A stretch of 64,000 nt of DNA from Algibacter pacificus (GTDB lineage: Bacteria > Bacteroidota > Bacteroidia > Flavobacteriales > Flavobacteriaceae): contig NZ_VOGY01000001.1 in assembly GCF_008033385.1 (NCBI RefSeq), positions 186,001 through 250,000 of the forward strand, given 5' to 3'. The notes below the pieces were generated by a model that saw only the letters and a list, made by a program, of their open reading frames with translations, was not told the DNA's origin and did no database searches. A program made the translations under genes and the position numbers. The stretch's first letter is position 1. Every line of letters starts with the position of its first letter. Below are positions 1 to 9,628 of this stretch, piece by piece.

Positions 1-75
1 GGCAATTTTTTTAACTTTATAGTATATATTTCATAAATGCATCCCAAAAAATTATGTTCAAAGCATATAAATATT

Positions 76-83
76 TAATTTTG
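76..83 (+). promoter_or_regulatory. Candidate Bacteroidota -7 box upstream of spt
   Basis: TAATTTTG matches the flavobacterial housekeeping -7 consensus TAnnTTTG. No clear TTG -33 element stands at the usual 17-20 base spacing, and the leader to the spt start would be about 125 bases. This is a weak call. Bases 1-214 hold no recognisable gene. Confidence 0.35.
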
Positions 84-214
84 CAGGTACCAACTAAAAC
101 AAAAACATTCTTTATTCTTTCATAAATGACTTGTATTGTTTGTGTTTTATAAAAAGTTGTTTTAATCTAGTTGCAGTTATATCTAAAGTTTAATAGCAAT
201 ACCATTTATAGTAG

Positions 215-1474
215 ATGAAGGATTTATTTGAAAAGATTTATAAAGATAAGGGGCCACTAGGAAAGTGGGCGTCTCAAGCTGAAGGTTATTTTGTGTTTCC
301 AAAATTGGAAGGTGAAATATCGAATAGGATGAAGTTTCAAGGAAAAGACGTGATTACATGGAGTATTAATGATTACTTAGGTTTAGCAAATCATCCTCAA
401 GTACGTAAAGTAGACGCAGAAGCTGCTGCACAATACGGTTCTGCTTACCCAATGGGAGCAAGAATGATGTCTGGTCATACAGATTTACACGAAAAATTGC
501 AAAATGAACTCGCTTCTTTTGTAAGCAAAGAATCAGCATATTTATTGAATTTTGGATACCAAGGTATGGTATCTACCATTGATGCTTTAGTATCTAAAAA
601 CGATGTTATTGTTTATGATGTTGATGCACATGCTTGTATTATTGATGGTGTGCGTTTACACATGGGAAAACGTTTTACTTACAAACATAACGATGTTGAA
701 AGTTTAGAGAAAAACTTAGAGCGTGCTACCAAAATGGCAGAGCAAACTGGAGGAGGGATTTTAGTGATTTCTGAAGGTGTTTTTGGAATGCGCGGAGAGC
801 AAGGGCGTTTAAAAGAAATTGTAGCGCTTAAACAAAAATATAATTTCAGATTGTTTGTTGATGATGCACACGGTTTTGGAACCTTAGGAGCAACAGGCGC
901 AGGAACTGGAGAGGAGCAAGGGGTACAAGATGATATCGATGTGTATTTTGCAACATTTGCTAAATCTTTAGCTAGTACTGGTGCTTTTATTGCTGGTGAT
1001 AAGGAAATAATCGATTATTTAAAATATAATTTGCGTTCTCAAATGTTTGCAAAATCTTTGCAAATGCAATTAGTAGCTGGGGCTCTTAAGCGTTTAGATA
1101 TGCTTAAAACCATGCCAGAACTTAAAGCTAAACTTTGGGAAAATGTAAATGCTTTACAATCGGGTTTAAAAGAACGAGGTTTCGATATTGGAACAACACA
1201 AAGTTGTGTAACGCCAGTATATTTAAAAGGATCTATTCCAGAAGCAATGGCTTTAGTGAAAGATTTACGTGAAAATTACGGTATTTTCTGTTCTATAGTA
1301 GTGTATCCTGTAATTCCAAAAGGATTAATTTTATTAAGATTAATTCCTACAGCAACACATACTTTAGAGGATGTAACCGAAACTTTAAATGCATTTGATG
1401 CCATTAGAGAGCGTTTAGAAAACGGAACTTACAAACGTCTATCAGCAGCTGTAATGGCAGCTATGGGTGAGTAG
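215..1474 (+). CDS. spt: Serine palmitoyltransferase-like PLP enzyme (alpha-oxoamine synthase family)
   Basis: This 419-residue fold-type I PLP enzyme belongs to the alpha-oxoamine synthase family (SPT, KBL, BioF), which condenses an amino acid with an acyl-CoA. Visible are the PLP-stacking His139 in DVDAHA, Asp216/His219 in VDDAHGFG, and the Schiff-base Lys250 in ATFAKSLAS. The length fits bacterial serine palmitoyltransferase, the first step of sphingolipid synthesis, and no other biotin genes are nearby. The gene facing it (1544-2662) resembles bacterial ceramide synthase, which supports SPT over BioF or KBL. The start is ATG at 215, and a strong shared terminator follows the stop. Cytosolic. 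Substrate identity (serine plus palmitoyl-type CoA) is inferred from family and context rather than from a diagnostic residue. Confidence 0.85.
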   Translation: MKDLFEKIYKDKGPLGKWASQAEGYFVFPKLEGEISNRMKFQGKDVITWSINDYLGLANHPQVRKVDAEAAAQYGSAYPMGARMMSGHTDLHEKLQNELASFVSKESAYLLNFGYQGMVSTIDALVSKNDVIVYDVDAHACIIDGVRLHMGKRFTYKHNDVESLEKNLERATKMAEQTGGGILVISEGVFGMRGEQGRLKEIVALKQKYNFRLFVDDAHGFGTLGATGAGTGEEQGVQDDIDVYFATFAKSLASTGAFIAGDKEIIDYLKYNLRSQMFAKSLQMQLVAGALKRLDMLKTMPELKAKLWENVNALQSGLKERGFDIGTTQSCVTPVYLKGSIPEAMALVKDLRENYGIFCSIVVYPVIPKGLILLRLIPTATHTLEDVTETLNAFDAIRERLENGTYKRLSAAVMAAMGE

Positions 1475-1495
1475 TTATAGAAATATTAAAATAAT

Positions 1496-1532
1496 AAAAA
1501 ACCGATTCAATTAAAATTGAATCGGTTTTTTT
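1496..1532. terminator. Bidirectional intrinsic terminator between spt and the ceramide-synthase-like gene
   Basis: A perfect 12-bp stem (ACCGATTCAATT paired with AATTGAATCGGT) is flanked by A- and T-runs on both sides. It can therefore terminate spt on the plus strand and the convergent acyltransferase gene on the minus strand. Confidence 0.9.
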
Positions 1533-1543
1533 ATAAATTAAAC

Positions 1544-2662
1544 TTAAAGCGGTTTTTTATATGTTTTTCGGCGTCGGAACACTTCTGGCGCAAAATGTTT
1601 CCATATTTGTTGTATAGCATAATTGTCTTCTAACTCCGGCGTTCTATAACAGGTTTGAATACCTTTTTCTTTAAAAGTTTCGTAATATTCATTAAAAATA
1701 ACGGCATGTACACCTTTATTTTGGTAATCGGGATGAATACCTATTAAATAGAAACTAACATCTTTACTATTCTTTTTAGCATTTAAAATGTGTCGGAAAC
1801 CAAAAGGAAAGAGTTTACCGTTCATCTTTTTTAGGGCAGGGGCAAAAACAGGCATTACAATAGCAAAACCTATTAGTTTTTCATCTTTATCGACTACAAA
1901 TTTAATGTACTCCGGATTTATAAAACTTATAAATTTCTTTTTAAAATAAGCTTTTTGAATATCGTTTATAGCAACAAATGATGATAATGACGCATAACTT
2001 TCGTTAAACAAATCGAACATGCTATCCACATAAGGCATCACTTCACTGGTTTTAGTGAATTTTAAAGCTTTGAGTTGATAGCGTTTTTTTATGAGTTCTT
2101 GTGCTTTTTTAAAGAATTCGGGTTTTACGTTTGCAAAAGGAAAACGACTTTCGATATAAGATTTTTCTATTTCATATCCTGCAGCTTCATAATGTTTTAC
2201 ATAATAAGGATGGTTATACCAAGTAACCATTGGGGTAACACTATCAAAGCCTTCGGTTACTACACCTACTTTATCTAAATTAGAAAACCCAACAGGGCCT
2301 TCTGTGTATTCTAAATTTTTGCTTTTCCCTATTTCTACAACCTTATCTAGTAAGCGTTTAGAAACTTCTAAATCGTCAATAAAATCGAACCAACCAAAGC
2401 GCATTTTTTTTATATTCTGCCCTTTAATTTCTAAATTATTTGTAATGGCTGCAATGCGTCCAACAATAGTATTGTTTTTGTAAGCTAGAAATAATTGGGC
2501 TTCAGCATCTTGAAAAACAGGGTTTTCATTGGTGTCAAATGTTTTCATCTCCTGACTAATAATAGGAGGGGTCCAATATTTACAATCTTTATATAACGTA
2601 AAAGGAAATTTTACGAATGTTTTTAAGTCTTTTTTGTTTTTTACTTCTTTTAGTGTAATCAT
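1544..2662 (-). CDS. YghO-like GNAT-fold N-acyltransferase, probable bacterial ceramide synthase
   Basis: This 372-residue protein has the layout of the YghO/BcerS-like family: an N-terminal segment with YKDCKYWTPP and a C-terminal GNAT-like half with LIGIHPDYQNKGVHAVIF. Family members shown to be bacterial ceramide synthases N-acylate the long-chain base made by serine palmitoyltransferase. Here the gene converges on an spt homologue at 215-1474, which fits that role well. It follows the outer-membrane protein gene at 2694-3695 by 31 bases on the same strand, so the two probably form an operon. No signal peptide or membrane segment is seen. The acyltransferase fold is well supported; ceramide synthesis is inferred from family and neighbourhood. 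A generic GNAT acetyltransferase is the alternative. Confidence 0.78.
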   Translation of the reverse strand: MITLKEVKNKKDLKTFVKFPFTLYKDCKYWTPPIISQEMKTFDTNENPVFQDAEAQLFLAYKNNTIVGRIAAITNNLEIKGQNIKKMRFGWFDFIDDLEVSKRLLDKVVEIGKSKNLEYTEGPVGFSNLDKVGVVTEGFDSVTPMVTWYNHPYYVKHYEAAGYEIEKSYIESRFPFANVKPEFFKKAQELIKKRYQLKALKFTKTSEVMPYVDSMFDLFNESYASLSSFVAINDIQKAYFKKKFISFINPEYIKFVVDKDEKLIGFAIVMPVFAPALKKMNGKLFPFGFRHILNAKKNSKDVSFYLIGIHPDYQNKGVHAVIFNEYYETFKEKGIQTCYRTPELEDNYAIQQIWKHFAPEVFRRRKTYKKPL

Positions 2663-2693
2663 ATATGTTCAGCATAAATTTTTCCGACGAATC

Positions 2694-3695
2694 TTAAAAA
2701 TCTATTTCTTTTCGTTGTTGTTTCTTTTGTACTTTTTTTAGGTTGTTTTTACTTTTATTCTTTTTCTTTTTAGATATTCCTGGTAAATCTAAATCGTCAA
2801 CCGCTGTGCTATTATCTATTTCTTTGTCTTTATGAAAGTCTAATCGGTACGACATTCCAAAATTCACACTAAAAACCGAAGGAGTGTCTTTGGTGTTAAA
2901 AGTTAAGGCAGTGTCTAACTGAAAATCTTTACCCCATAAATAAGCGCCTCCAAATCTAAATAAATTATCAGCATAAAAATCGCTTTTAATGCCTTGGGTT
3001 TCTCCAAAAACAACCCATTTCGGACTGAAAGAATGGGTTAAAGTTAATATATATTGAAAGTCGGGTTGATCTGTACCGATACGATCTTTTATCAAGTTCA
3101 TAACAAAAACCCAGCCTCCTGTAAAATTGTTCTGCGTTGCAATCATTACTTTTGGGCTAACGCCTTCAATGCCGTCTGCTGTAAACGGATTATCTTTTGT
3201 ATCGAAATTGGCACCAGCATAAATTGAAACTGCAGGAATTAAATACTTCCATTTAAAACTATGGTTGGCTTTCCAACTGTGTAAATTGGGTTTGTAATAA
3301 TCGGGATCTTTATAAGGATCGAATACCAAAAATTTAGCACCAACCGTTAAATATTTAAAGTTAGCACGTTTGTCTTCATTCGATAAATCGGATAAAAAGG
3401 ATTTAGTATCACGTTGATAATTTCCTTCAACGTTTAATTCTAATTGCTCCCATATTAAACCATAACGAATAGCAAAATCTGCTCCAAATCCATCTATTTC
3501 ATAAGCTTCTGCAGGTGTGCGTTCTTCTTTTATATAATAAGGACCTACTTCAAATTGTGCCACATTGGTTCCAACGGAAAAAGCGCTTCGGGAAACACCT
3601 GGTCTATTAGAATTTATCACATCGGTATATTGACAAAAGGCTTGTGTAGTAAAAAAACTTAGTAAGATAATTAAAATCGATTTTATGGCTTTCAT
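2694..3695 (-). CDS. Outer-membrane beta-barrel protein, phenol MetA-pathway transporter-like
   Basis: The 333-residue product starts with a signal peptide (MKAIKSILIILLSFFTTQAFC) and mature residues QYTDVINSNRPGVSRS. Many alternating aromatic/polar strands follow, as in the family annotated as putative MetA-pathway (phenol degradation) transporters, and the tail is very basic and Lys-rich (KKKKNKSKNNLKKVQKKQQRK). It is likely an outer-membrane barrel of unknown cargo. The gene lies immediately upstream of, and co-directional with, the ceramide-synthase-like gene, so a link with sphingolipid handling in the outer membrane is possible but untested. The basic tail is unusual for a barrel terminus and may be periplasmic. 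Confidence 0.65.
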   Translation of the reverse strand: MKAIKSILIILLSFFTTQAFCQYTDVINSNRPGVSRSAFSVGTNVAQFEVGPYYIKEERTPAEAYEIDGFGADFAIRYGLIWEQLELNVEGNYQRDTKSFLSDLSNEDKRANFKYLTVGAKFLVFDPYKDPDYYKPNLHSWKANHSFKWKYLIPAVSIYAGANFDTKDNPFTADGIEGVSPKVMIATQNNFTGGWVFVMNLIKDRIGTDQPDFQYILTLTHSFSPKWVVFGETQGIKSDFYADNLFRFGGAYLWGKDFQLDTALTFNTKDTPSVFSVNFGMSYRLDFHKDKEIDNSTAVDDLDLPGISKKKKNKSKNNLKKVQKKQQRKEIDF

Positions 3696-3828
3696 AGTAG
3701 AAATTTTTAACGCGTTGTATGCGCGAATAGATTTTATAATTTTACAGACTAATGATTAAGGGTTTTCAAATATAGATATTTTATATATTTTTTATCATTT
3801 TTCCGTGTTTTTTAAACGTATAGAATTG

Positions 3829-3836
3829 TATTTTTG
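3829..3836 (+). promoter_or_regulatory. -7 box (TAnnTTTG) for the 3865 gene
   Basis: TATTTTTG matches the Bacteroidota -7 consensus and lies 28 bases before the ATG at 3865, which would give a leader of about 20 bases. A clear -33 TTG is not visible. Confidence 0.5.
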
Positions 3837-3864
3837 TTGTTAGTTTTAATCAAAAGTTTCACTT

Positions 3865-4119
3865 ATGGGTTTATTAAGAACCATATTTATAATTGTTTTA
3901 GTTTATTATTTATTTAAAGTGCTCTCAAGAATTTTTGCGCCTTTTTTAATGAAATTTGCTGCGAAGAAAGCAGAAGAACGTTTTGGTGGTCAGTTTCAAA
4001 GACAACAACCGCAAGAACCTATTAAAAAAGAAGGAGAAGTTACTATAGATAAAATCCCAAATACAAAAACATCAAATAAAGATGTTGGCGATTATGTGGA
4101 TTACGAGGAGGTCGATTAG
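3865..4119 (+). CDS. Small single-pass membrane protein, DUF4834-like
   Basis: This 84-residue protein has one N-terminal membrane segment (residues 4-28, rich in Ile, Leu and Val) and a charged cytoplasmic-type tail ending in VGDYVDYEEVD. The pattern matches the DUF4834 family of flavobacteria, whose function is unknown. It sits 111 bases upstream of the YfhO gene on the same strand, with a TAnnTTTG box just ahead of it, so it is probably the first gene of the envelope cluster. Confidence 0.75.
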   Translation: MGLLRTIFIIVLVYYLFKVLSRIFAPFLMKFAAKKAEERFGGQFQRQQPQEPIKKEGEVTIDKIPNTKTSNKDVGDYVDYEEVD

Positions 4120-4230
4120 ATTTTTGTCTTTTTTATTCAGCGAAAGCGTAAATCGTTTAAAACAAAATAGAGCCTTCATTTTTACGAAAATAATAACTAA
4201 TTTTCACATTCACTGTTTTAAAATACTTCC

Positions 4231-6657
4231 ATGCCATTTTCAATTAAACGTATAGTGCCGCACATCCTAATTTTTTTAGGGTTTGTAATCGTATCATTAG
4301 CCTATTTTAGCCCGGTTCTTCAAGGGAAAGAAATCTACCAAAGTGATATTGTTCAGTTTATAGGCATGAGCAAGCAACAAAAGGATTTTAAAGCAGAAAC
4401 AGGGGAAGAAACCTATTGGACAAATGGTGCTTTTGCAGGTATGCCAACCTATCAATTAGGGGCGAAATATCCCCATAATTACATCAAGAAAATAGATTTA
4501 GCCCTTCGGTTTTTACCACGTCCTGCCGATTATTTATTTCTATATTTACTAGGGTTTTACGTACTTTTATTGGTGCTTAAAGTCGATTTTAAATTGGCGG
4601 CGCTTGGTGCATTAGCTTTTGGATTTTCAACCTATTTAATTATTATCTTGGGGGTTGGGCATAATAGTAAAGCCCATGCCATTGCTTATATGCCGTTGGC
4701 TTTAAGTGGCATTATTCTCACTTTTAGGCAAAAATATATTGCAGGTTTTCTGCTCACGGCATTAGCTATGGGCTTAGAAATTGTGTCGAATCACTTTCAA
4801 ATGACTTACTATTTAATGCTATTGGTGCTTATTTTAGGACTTGCTTTTTTAGTGGATGCTTACAAAAAACAAATGTTACCCCATTTTTTTAAATCGGTGG
4901 GTATTTTATTTGCCGCTGTTATTCTTGCTGTTGCTTTAAATGCAACGGGGGTAATGGCTACGCAAGAATATGTTAAGGAAAGTACGCGCGGTAAAACAGA
5001 GTTAACCATAAATGCAGATGGATCTCCAAAAGTTGTTTCCAACGGATTAGATAAAGATTATATCACGCAGTTTAGTTATGGTTTTGCTGAAACCTTTAAC
5101 TTGTTTATCCCGCGTTTTATGGGCGGTGGTAATGGTGAAAATGTAGGGAAAGATTCTGCTACTTATGAGGCTTTTAGAAAGTTAGGAGCAACAACAACTC
5201 AGGCCGCAGAAGAAGCTAAACGTGCGCCGTTATATTGGGGAGATCAACCTATTGTGGAGGCACCGGCTTATGTAGGTGCTGTTATTTTATTCCTATTTGT
5301 ATTCGCTTTATTTTTGGTGAAAGGACGTTTAAAATGGTGGCTTGTTGGCGGAACAGTTTTCTCGTTATTATTATCTTATGGGAAGAATTTAGGGTTTTTA
5401 ACCAACTTTTTTATCGATTATGTTCCTATGTACAATAAGTTTAGAGCAGTGACTTCCATTCAGGTTTTGCTAGAACTGTGTATTCCTGTACTGGGGATTT
5501 TTGGGTTAGTACGCTTGTTTAATACGGTTGAAAAGGAAGATAACAAACAAAATGCTTTAAAGTATGCGACTATAATTACAGGTGGTTTAGCGCTTTTGTT
5601 TTTAGTGTTGAAATCGTCTTTATTTGATTTTGTTGGCGTGAATGATGGGTTTTATCGTCAGAATTACGGAGCAGAATTTGTTGATGCTTTAAAAGAAGAC
5701 AGGAAAAGTGTTTTTACATCCGATACCTTACGTAGTTTAATTTTAGTACTGTTATCCGCTGGTTTAATTTGGGGGTATTTAAAAGGTAAACTAAAAGAAA
5801 ATGTGTTGATAGTCGCTTTTGCGGTACTTATATTATTCGATTTAGTTGGAGTGGATAAACGCTATGTAAACAGCGAAGATTTTGTGTCGTCCATTAAAAT
5901 GAATAAACCTTTTGAAGCCGATGCTGCAGATCAAGCTATTTTGCAAGATAAAAGCTATTACCGTGTTTTCGATTTGGTTTCTGGACCATCGAAGGCGTCC
6001 TATTTTCATAATTCATTAAATGGTTATAATGCTGCAGAATTAAAGCGCTACCGTGAAGTTTTCGATTTTTATATTTCGAAAAATAACATGAACGTGCTTA
6101 ATATGTTTAATACCAAATATATTATTGCTCAAGGTGAAAAAGGAGAAACATTTCCATATACCAATAAAGACGCCAATGGTGCGGCTTGGTTTGTGAATAC
6201 CTTGAAAATGGTAGATTCTGCTAACGATGAAATTTTAGCTTTGGATAGTTTAGAAAATAAACAGGTTGCGGTATTTGCAAAAGGAACGGGAGCATTGATT
6301 CCAACGGAAACAAAACAGTTTACTGTAGATTCTTTGGCTAGTATTAAAATTGAAGAACACCAACCAAACGAATTAAAATATAAATCCAACAATGATAATA
6401 ATGGTTTTGCCGTCTTTTCCGAAGTGTATTATGGAAACGGTTGGAAAACATTTATAGATGGGGAAGAAACACAACATATTCGTGTAAATTACACCTTGCG
6501 TGGTTTAGAAATTCCAGCAGGGCAGCACGAGATTGTATTTAAATTTGATCCCGATGTGGTGAAAACAGGAAGCAGCATTGCACTGGCAAGTTCGGTTTTG
6601 TTTGGTTTGTTATTGCTTGGCGGACTGTTTTACGGATTAAAAAAGAGTAGTTTTTAG
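4231..6657 (+). CDS. YfhO-family polytopic membrane protein
   Basis: The 808-residue product has about a dozen membrane segments through residue 560, a soluble C-terminal domain (about 570-770) and a last membrane helix near residues 780-805. This is the usual size and shape of Bacteroidota YfhO proteins, which resemble GT-C glycosyltransferases and in Firmicutes glycosylate teichoic acids. The N-terminal loop after the first helix carries acidic residues (KEIYQSDIVQFIGMS) where GT-C enzymes place their catalytic acid. The acceptor here is unknown. The following glycosyltransferase and flippase genes suggest a role in surface glycan or glycolipid modification. The start is ATG at 4231. Confidence 0.85.
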   Translation: MPFSIKRIVPHILIFLGFVIVSLAYFSPVLQGKEIYQSDIVQFIGMSKQQKDFKAETGEETYWTNGAFAGMPTYQLGAKYPHNYIKKIDLALRFLPRPADYLFLYLLGFYVLLLVLKVDFKLAALGALAFGFSTYLIIILGVGHNSKAHAIAYMPLALSGIILTFRQKYIAGFLLTALAMGLEIVSNHFQMTYYLMLLVLILGLAFLVDAYKKQMLPHFFKSVGILFAAVILAVALNATGVMATQEYVKESTRGKTELTINADGSPKVVSNGLDKDYITQFSYGFAETFNLFIPRFMGGGNGENVGKDSATYEAFRKLGATTTQAAEEAKRAPLYWGDQPIVEAPAYVGAVILFLFVFALFLVKGRLKWWLVGGTVFSLLLSYGKNLGFLTNFFIDYVPMYNKFRAVTSIQVLLELCIPVLGIFGLVRLFNTVEKEDNKQNALKYATIITGGLALLFLVLKSSLFDFVGVNDGFYRQNYGAEFVDALKEDRKSVFTSDTLRSLILVLLSAGLIWGYLKGKLKENVLIVAFAVLILFDLVGVDKRYVNSEDFVSSIKMNKPFEADAADQAILQDKSYYRVFDLVSGPSKASYFHNSLNGYNAAELKRYREVFDFYISKNNMNVLNMFNTKYIIAQGEKGETFPYTNKDANGAAWFVNTLKMVDSANDEILALDSLENKQVAVFAKGTGALIPTETKQFTVDSLASIKIEEHQPNELKYKSNNDNNGFAVFSEVYYGNGWKTFIDGEETQHIRVNYTLRGLEIPAGQHEIVFKFDPDVVKTGSSIALASSVLFGLLLLGGLFYGLKKSSF

Positions 6658-6731
6658 GTCCATTAAAAGAAAGTATGAGGTGTTAATTTAGTTACAATTT
6701 TAAAAATTTCCTTCTTTGCAGGAATGGTAAA

Positions 6732-8021
6732 ATGAATAAAAACAAAGTACTCATTATAACTTATTATTGGCCACCAGCAGGTGGGCCAGGCGTACAGCGT
6801 TGGTTAAAATTTGTAAAGTACTTGCCCGAGTTTAATATAGAGCCTATTGTTTACATTCCAGAAAATCCTAATTACCCTTTAATTGATCATAGTTTAATTG
6901 CAGAAGTTTCAAAAGAGATCACCATTTTAAAACAACCAATTAGTGAGCCTTATAAGTGGGCGGGGTTGTTTTCAAAAAAATCATCGAAAACTATTAGTAA
7001 AGGGATTATTTCCGAAGAAAAAAAGCAAAGTATAATTGAAAAAATTATGCTTTATGTTCGTGGTAATTTCTTTATTCCCGATGCGCGTAAAAGTTGGGTG
7101 AAACCTTCGGTAAGGTATCTTTTAGATTATATTGAAAAAGAACATATTTCAACCATTATTACTACAGGACCACCACATAGCTTACACCTTATTGGTCTGC
7201 AATTAAAAGAAAAACTTGGTATAAAATGGCTTGCCGATTTTAGGGATCCTTGGACAACTATTGGCTACCATAAACAATTAAAATTAACCGAAAGCTCTAA
7301 ATTAAAACATAAGGCGCTAGAAAATCAGGTTTTAAATTCGGCAGATCAAATTATTGTAACGAGTTCAGTTACCAAAAAGGAATTTCAAAACATTACCAAT
7401 ACACCTATTGAAGTCATCACGAACGGTTACGATTATGAAACCGTAGAAGCAAAACCGTTAGATACTAAATTTACTTTAGCGCATATTGGATCCTTATTAT
7501 CGAAACGGAATCCGGAGGTTTTGTGGCAAGTTTTGGCAGAACTCATAAAGGAAAATAAAAGCTTTGCTCAAGATTTTCAGTTAAAATTTGTGGGAGCGGT
7601 AAGCCAAACGGTTTTAGAGTCTATAGATAAAAATGGGCTAACGCCTTACTTGAATACTATTGGATACGTCTCGCATAAAGCATCAATTGCTTTTCAAAAA
7701 AGCTCGCAAGTTTTACTCTTGGTTGAAATAGATTCCGAAGAAACAAAATGCATTATTCCTGGTAAATTATTTGAATATATGGTTTCTAACCGACCCATTT
7801 TAGCGTTAGGTCCAAAAGATTCAGATGTGGAACGCATCATAAAAGAAACAAATACTGGAAACTACTTTAGTTATATCGATAATAGGTCAATAAAATCGAT
7901 TATCTTGTCGCACTATAAGAGCTATCTAGATAAAAGTTTACAAGTGCAGGCTATAGGCTTGCAAAAATATAGTCGAAAAAACTTGACATCCAAGCTAGTC
8001 TCTGTTATACCAAAGAATTAG
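6732..8021 (+). CDS. GT4-like glycosyltransferase
   Basis: This 429-residue GT-B glycosyltransferase opens with the glycine-rich acceptor loop YYWPPAGGPGVQRWLKF. A Rossmann donor domain follows, with LAHIGSLLSKRNPEVLW, IIPGKLFEYMVSNRPILALG and the acidic pair of the EX7E region. It is predicted to transfer a nucleotide-sugar residue to a lipid-linked or surface glycan on the cytoplasmic face. It lies between YfhO and a flippase on the same strand with short gaps, so the three probably serve one pathway. Donor and acceptor cannot be read from the sequence. Confidence 0.82.
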   Translation: MNKNKVLIITYYWPPAGGPGVQRWLKFVKYLPEFNIEPIVYIPENPNYPLIDHSLIAEVSKEITILKQPISEPYKWAGLFSKKSSKTISKGIISEEKKQSIIEKIMLYVRGNFFIPDARKSWVKPSVRYLLDYIEKEHISTIITTGPPHSLHLIGLQLKEKLGIKWLADFRDPWTTIGYHKQLKLTESSKLKHKALENQVLNSADQIIVTSSVTKKEFQNITNTPIEVITNGYDYETVEAKPLDTKFTLAHIGSLLSKRNPEVLWQVLAELIKENKSFAQDFQLKFVGAVSQTVLESIDKNGLTPYLNTIGYVSHKASIAFQKSSQVLLLVEIDSEETKCIIPGKLFEYMVSNRPILALGPKDSDVERIIKETNTGNYFSYIDNRSIKSIILSHYKSYLDKSLQVQAIGLQKYSRKNLTSKLVSVIPKN

Positions 8022-8069
8022 AAACAATTTTGGTATGTCAAACCTTTTAAAATTTAAATTTTATAAATA

Positions 8070-9524
8070 ATGGGTGTTGTTGCTTCGCAATCTTTTAAAA
8101 ATATAGTATCTACCTATTTAGGGTTTGTAGTTGGGGCAATAAATACTTTATTCCTGTATACTAAATTTTTAAAAGACCAAGACTATGGTATGGTGGGGTA
8201 TATGCTTTCCTTGGCTTATGTTATTATGCCGTTAATGGCTTTTGGTGCGCACAATGCTTTAGTTAAATTCTATACCACTTTTAAAACTCGAGAGTCGTTA
8301 AATAGCTTTTTAACACTCATGTTGTTATTGCCAATAGCCGTAATTATACCTGTTGTTTTTATTACTTATTGTGGTTATGGTTTTATTGCCGATGTTTTGG
8401 CAAATAAAAACGCCATAATTAAAAATTATTTGTGGCATACTGTTATTATAGCAATTTCTTTGGCTTATTTTGAACTGTTTTTTTCTTGGGCCAAAGTACA
8501 AATGCAAACCGTTGTTGGAAACTTTATGAAAGAAGTGTTTCATAGGGTTGGTACCATGTTATTATTGTTTTTATTTTATTTTAAGTATATAGATTTAGAG
8601 CTATTTATGGCAGGATTAGTTGTGGTTTATTTTGTTAGAATGCTAATTATGAAAGTGTATGCCTTTTCTTTAAAATTACCAATACTTACTTTTCAAAAAA
8701 TTAATGATTTAAGTCGGATTTTAAAATATTCTGGATTAATTATAATCGCGGGAACTATTGCTACATCGCTTTTAGATGTGGATAAAGTGATGCTTGGCTA
8801 TTATATTCCAATTAAAGAAATTGCTTATTATAACGTCGCTATTTTTATAACAGCTGTTATTGCTGTACCTCAGCGTTCCATGCATCAATTATTAATGCCT
8901 ATGACGGCTAAATTTTTAAACGAACGAAATTATTTAGCTTTAAAAAAATTGTATAAACGTAGTTCTTTAAACTTATTTATAGTTGCTGGATTTATTTTTT
9001 TACTTATAGTTTTAAATATTAATCAATTGTATTTAATAATCCCGCAAGAGTTTAATGTGGGGCTTTATGTAGTTTTTATGATTAGTATTGTAAAACTGTA
9101 CGATGCGCTTTTAGGAAGCAATAATGCCATACTTTTTAATAGTGATTATTATAGAATAGTACTTGTTTTAGGTGTTGTTTTAGTTGCTGTTATGGTAATT
9201 CTAAACATTGTTTTTATTCCGGTTCTCGGGATAAATGGTGCTGGGTTGGCCACCTTTTTAGCTGTGTTTTTATATAATTCGGTGAAGTTATTTTTTGTTT
9301 ATAAAAAATATAAAATAACACCGTTTTCTGCCAAAACAATACAAATAGGTTTTTTTATAGGGGCTTGTATACTGCTTTTTTATTTTTGGGATTTTTCATT
9401 TCATCCCATTTTAAATATAGCTTTAAAATCTTTTTTAATTACTATACTTTATGTTTTTATTGTTTTTAAATTTAGGTTTTCAGAAGATATATCTAAGTTA
9501 TTGATAAGGTATTTGAAGCTTTAG
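8070..9524 (+). CDS. Oligosaccharide/polysaccharide flippase (MOP/Wzx-like)
   Basis: The 484-residue, very hydrophobic protein has 12-14 predicted membrane segments, typical of polysaccharide-biosynthesis flippases of the MOP superfamily. The N-terminal segment SQSFKNIVSTYLGFVVGAIN is typical of the family. It would translocate a lipid-linked glycan across the inner membrane. It begins 48 bases after the glycosyltransferase gene and is probably cotranscribed. No polymerase gene is adjacent. Confidence 0.82.
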   Translation: MGVVASQSFKNIVSTYLGFVVGAINTLFLYTKFLKDQDYGMVGYMLSLAYVIMPLMAFGAHNALVKFYTTFKTRESLNSFLTLMLLLPIAVIIPVVFITYCGYGFIADVLANKNAIIKNYLWHTVIIAISLAYFELFFSWAKVQMQTVVGNFMKEVFHRVGTMLLLFLFYFKYIDLELFMAGLVVVYFVRMLIMKVYAFSLKLPILTFQKINDLSRILKYSGLIIIAGTIATSLLDVDKVMLGYYIPIKEIAYYNVAIFITAVIAVPQRSMHQLLMPMTAKFLNERNYLALKKLYKRSSLNLFIVAGFIFLLIVLNINQLYLIIPQEFNVGLYVVFMISIVKLYDALLGSNNAILFNSDYYRIVLVLGVVLVAVMVILNIVFIPVLGINGAGLATFLAVFLYNSVKLFFVYKKYKITPFSAKTIQIGFFIGACILLFYFWDFSFHPILNIALKSFLITILYVFIVFKFRFSEDISKLLIRYLKL

Positions 9525-9628
9525 ATTAAGCTTGATTTTCAGGTTTTATTTCTCTAAATTCGTTCAATAAGATGATGTGAAATGATTTTATGTCATCGTA
9601 TTCTGGATCAGATAAAAACGTAACCCTT

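Noticed and set aside
4220-4230. Shared AAAATACTTCC at about 4220 and 42181 as a regulatory repeat
   Set aside because: One lies just before a start codon and the other just after a stop codon; two AT-rich 11-mers in 64 kb are not convincing.
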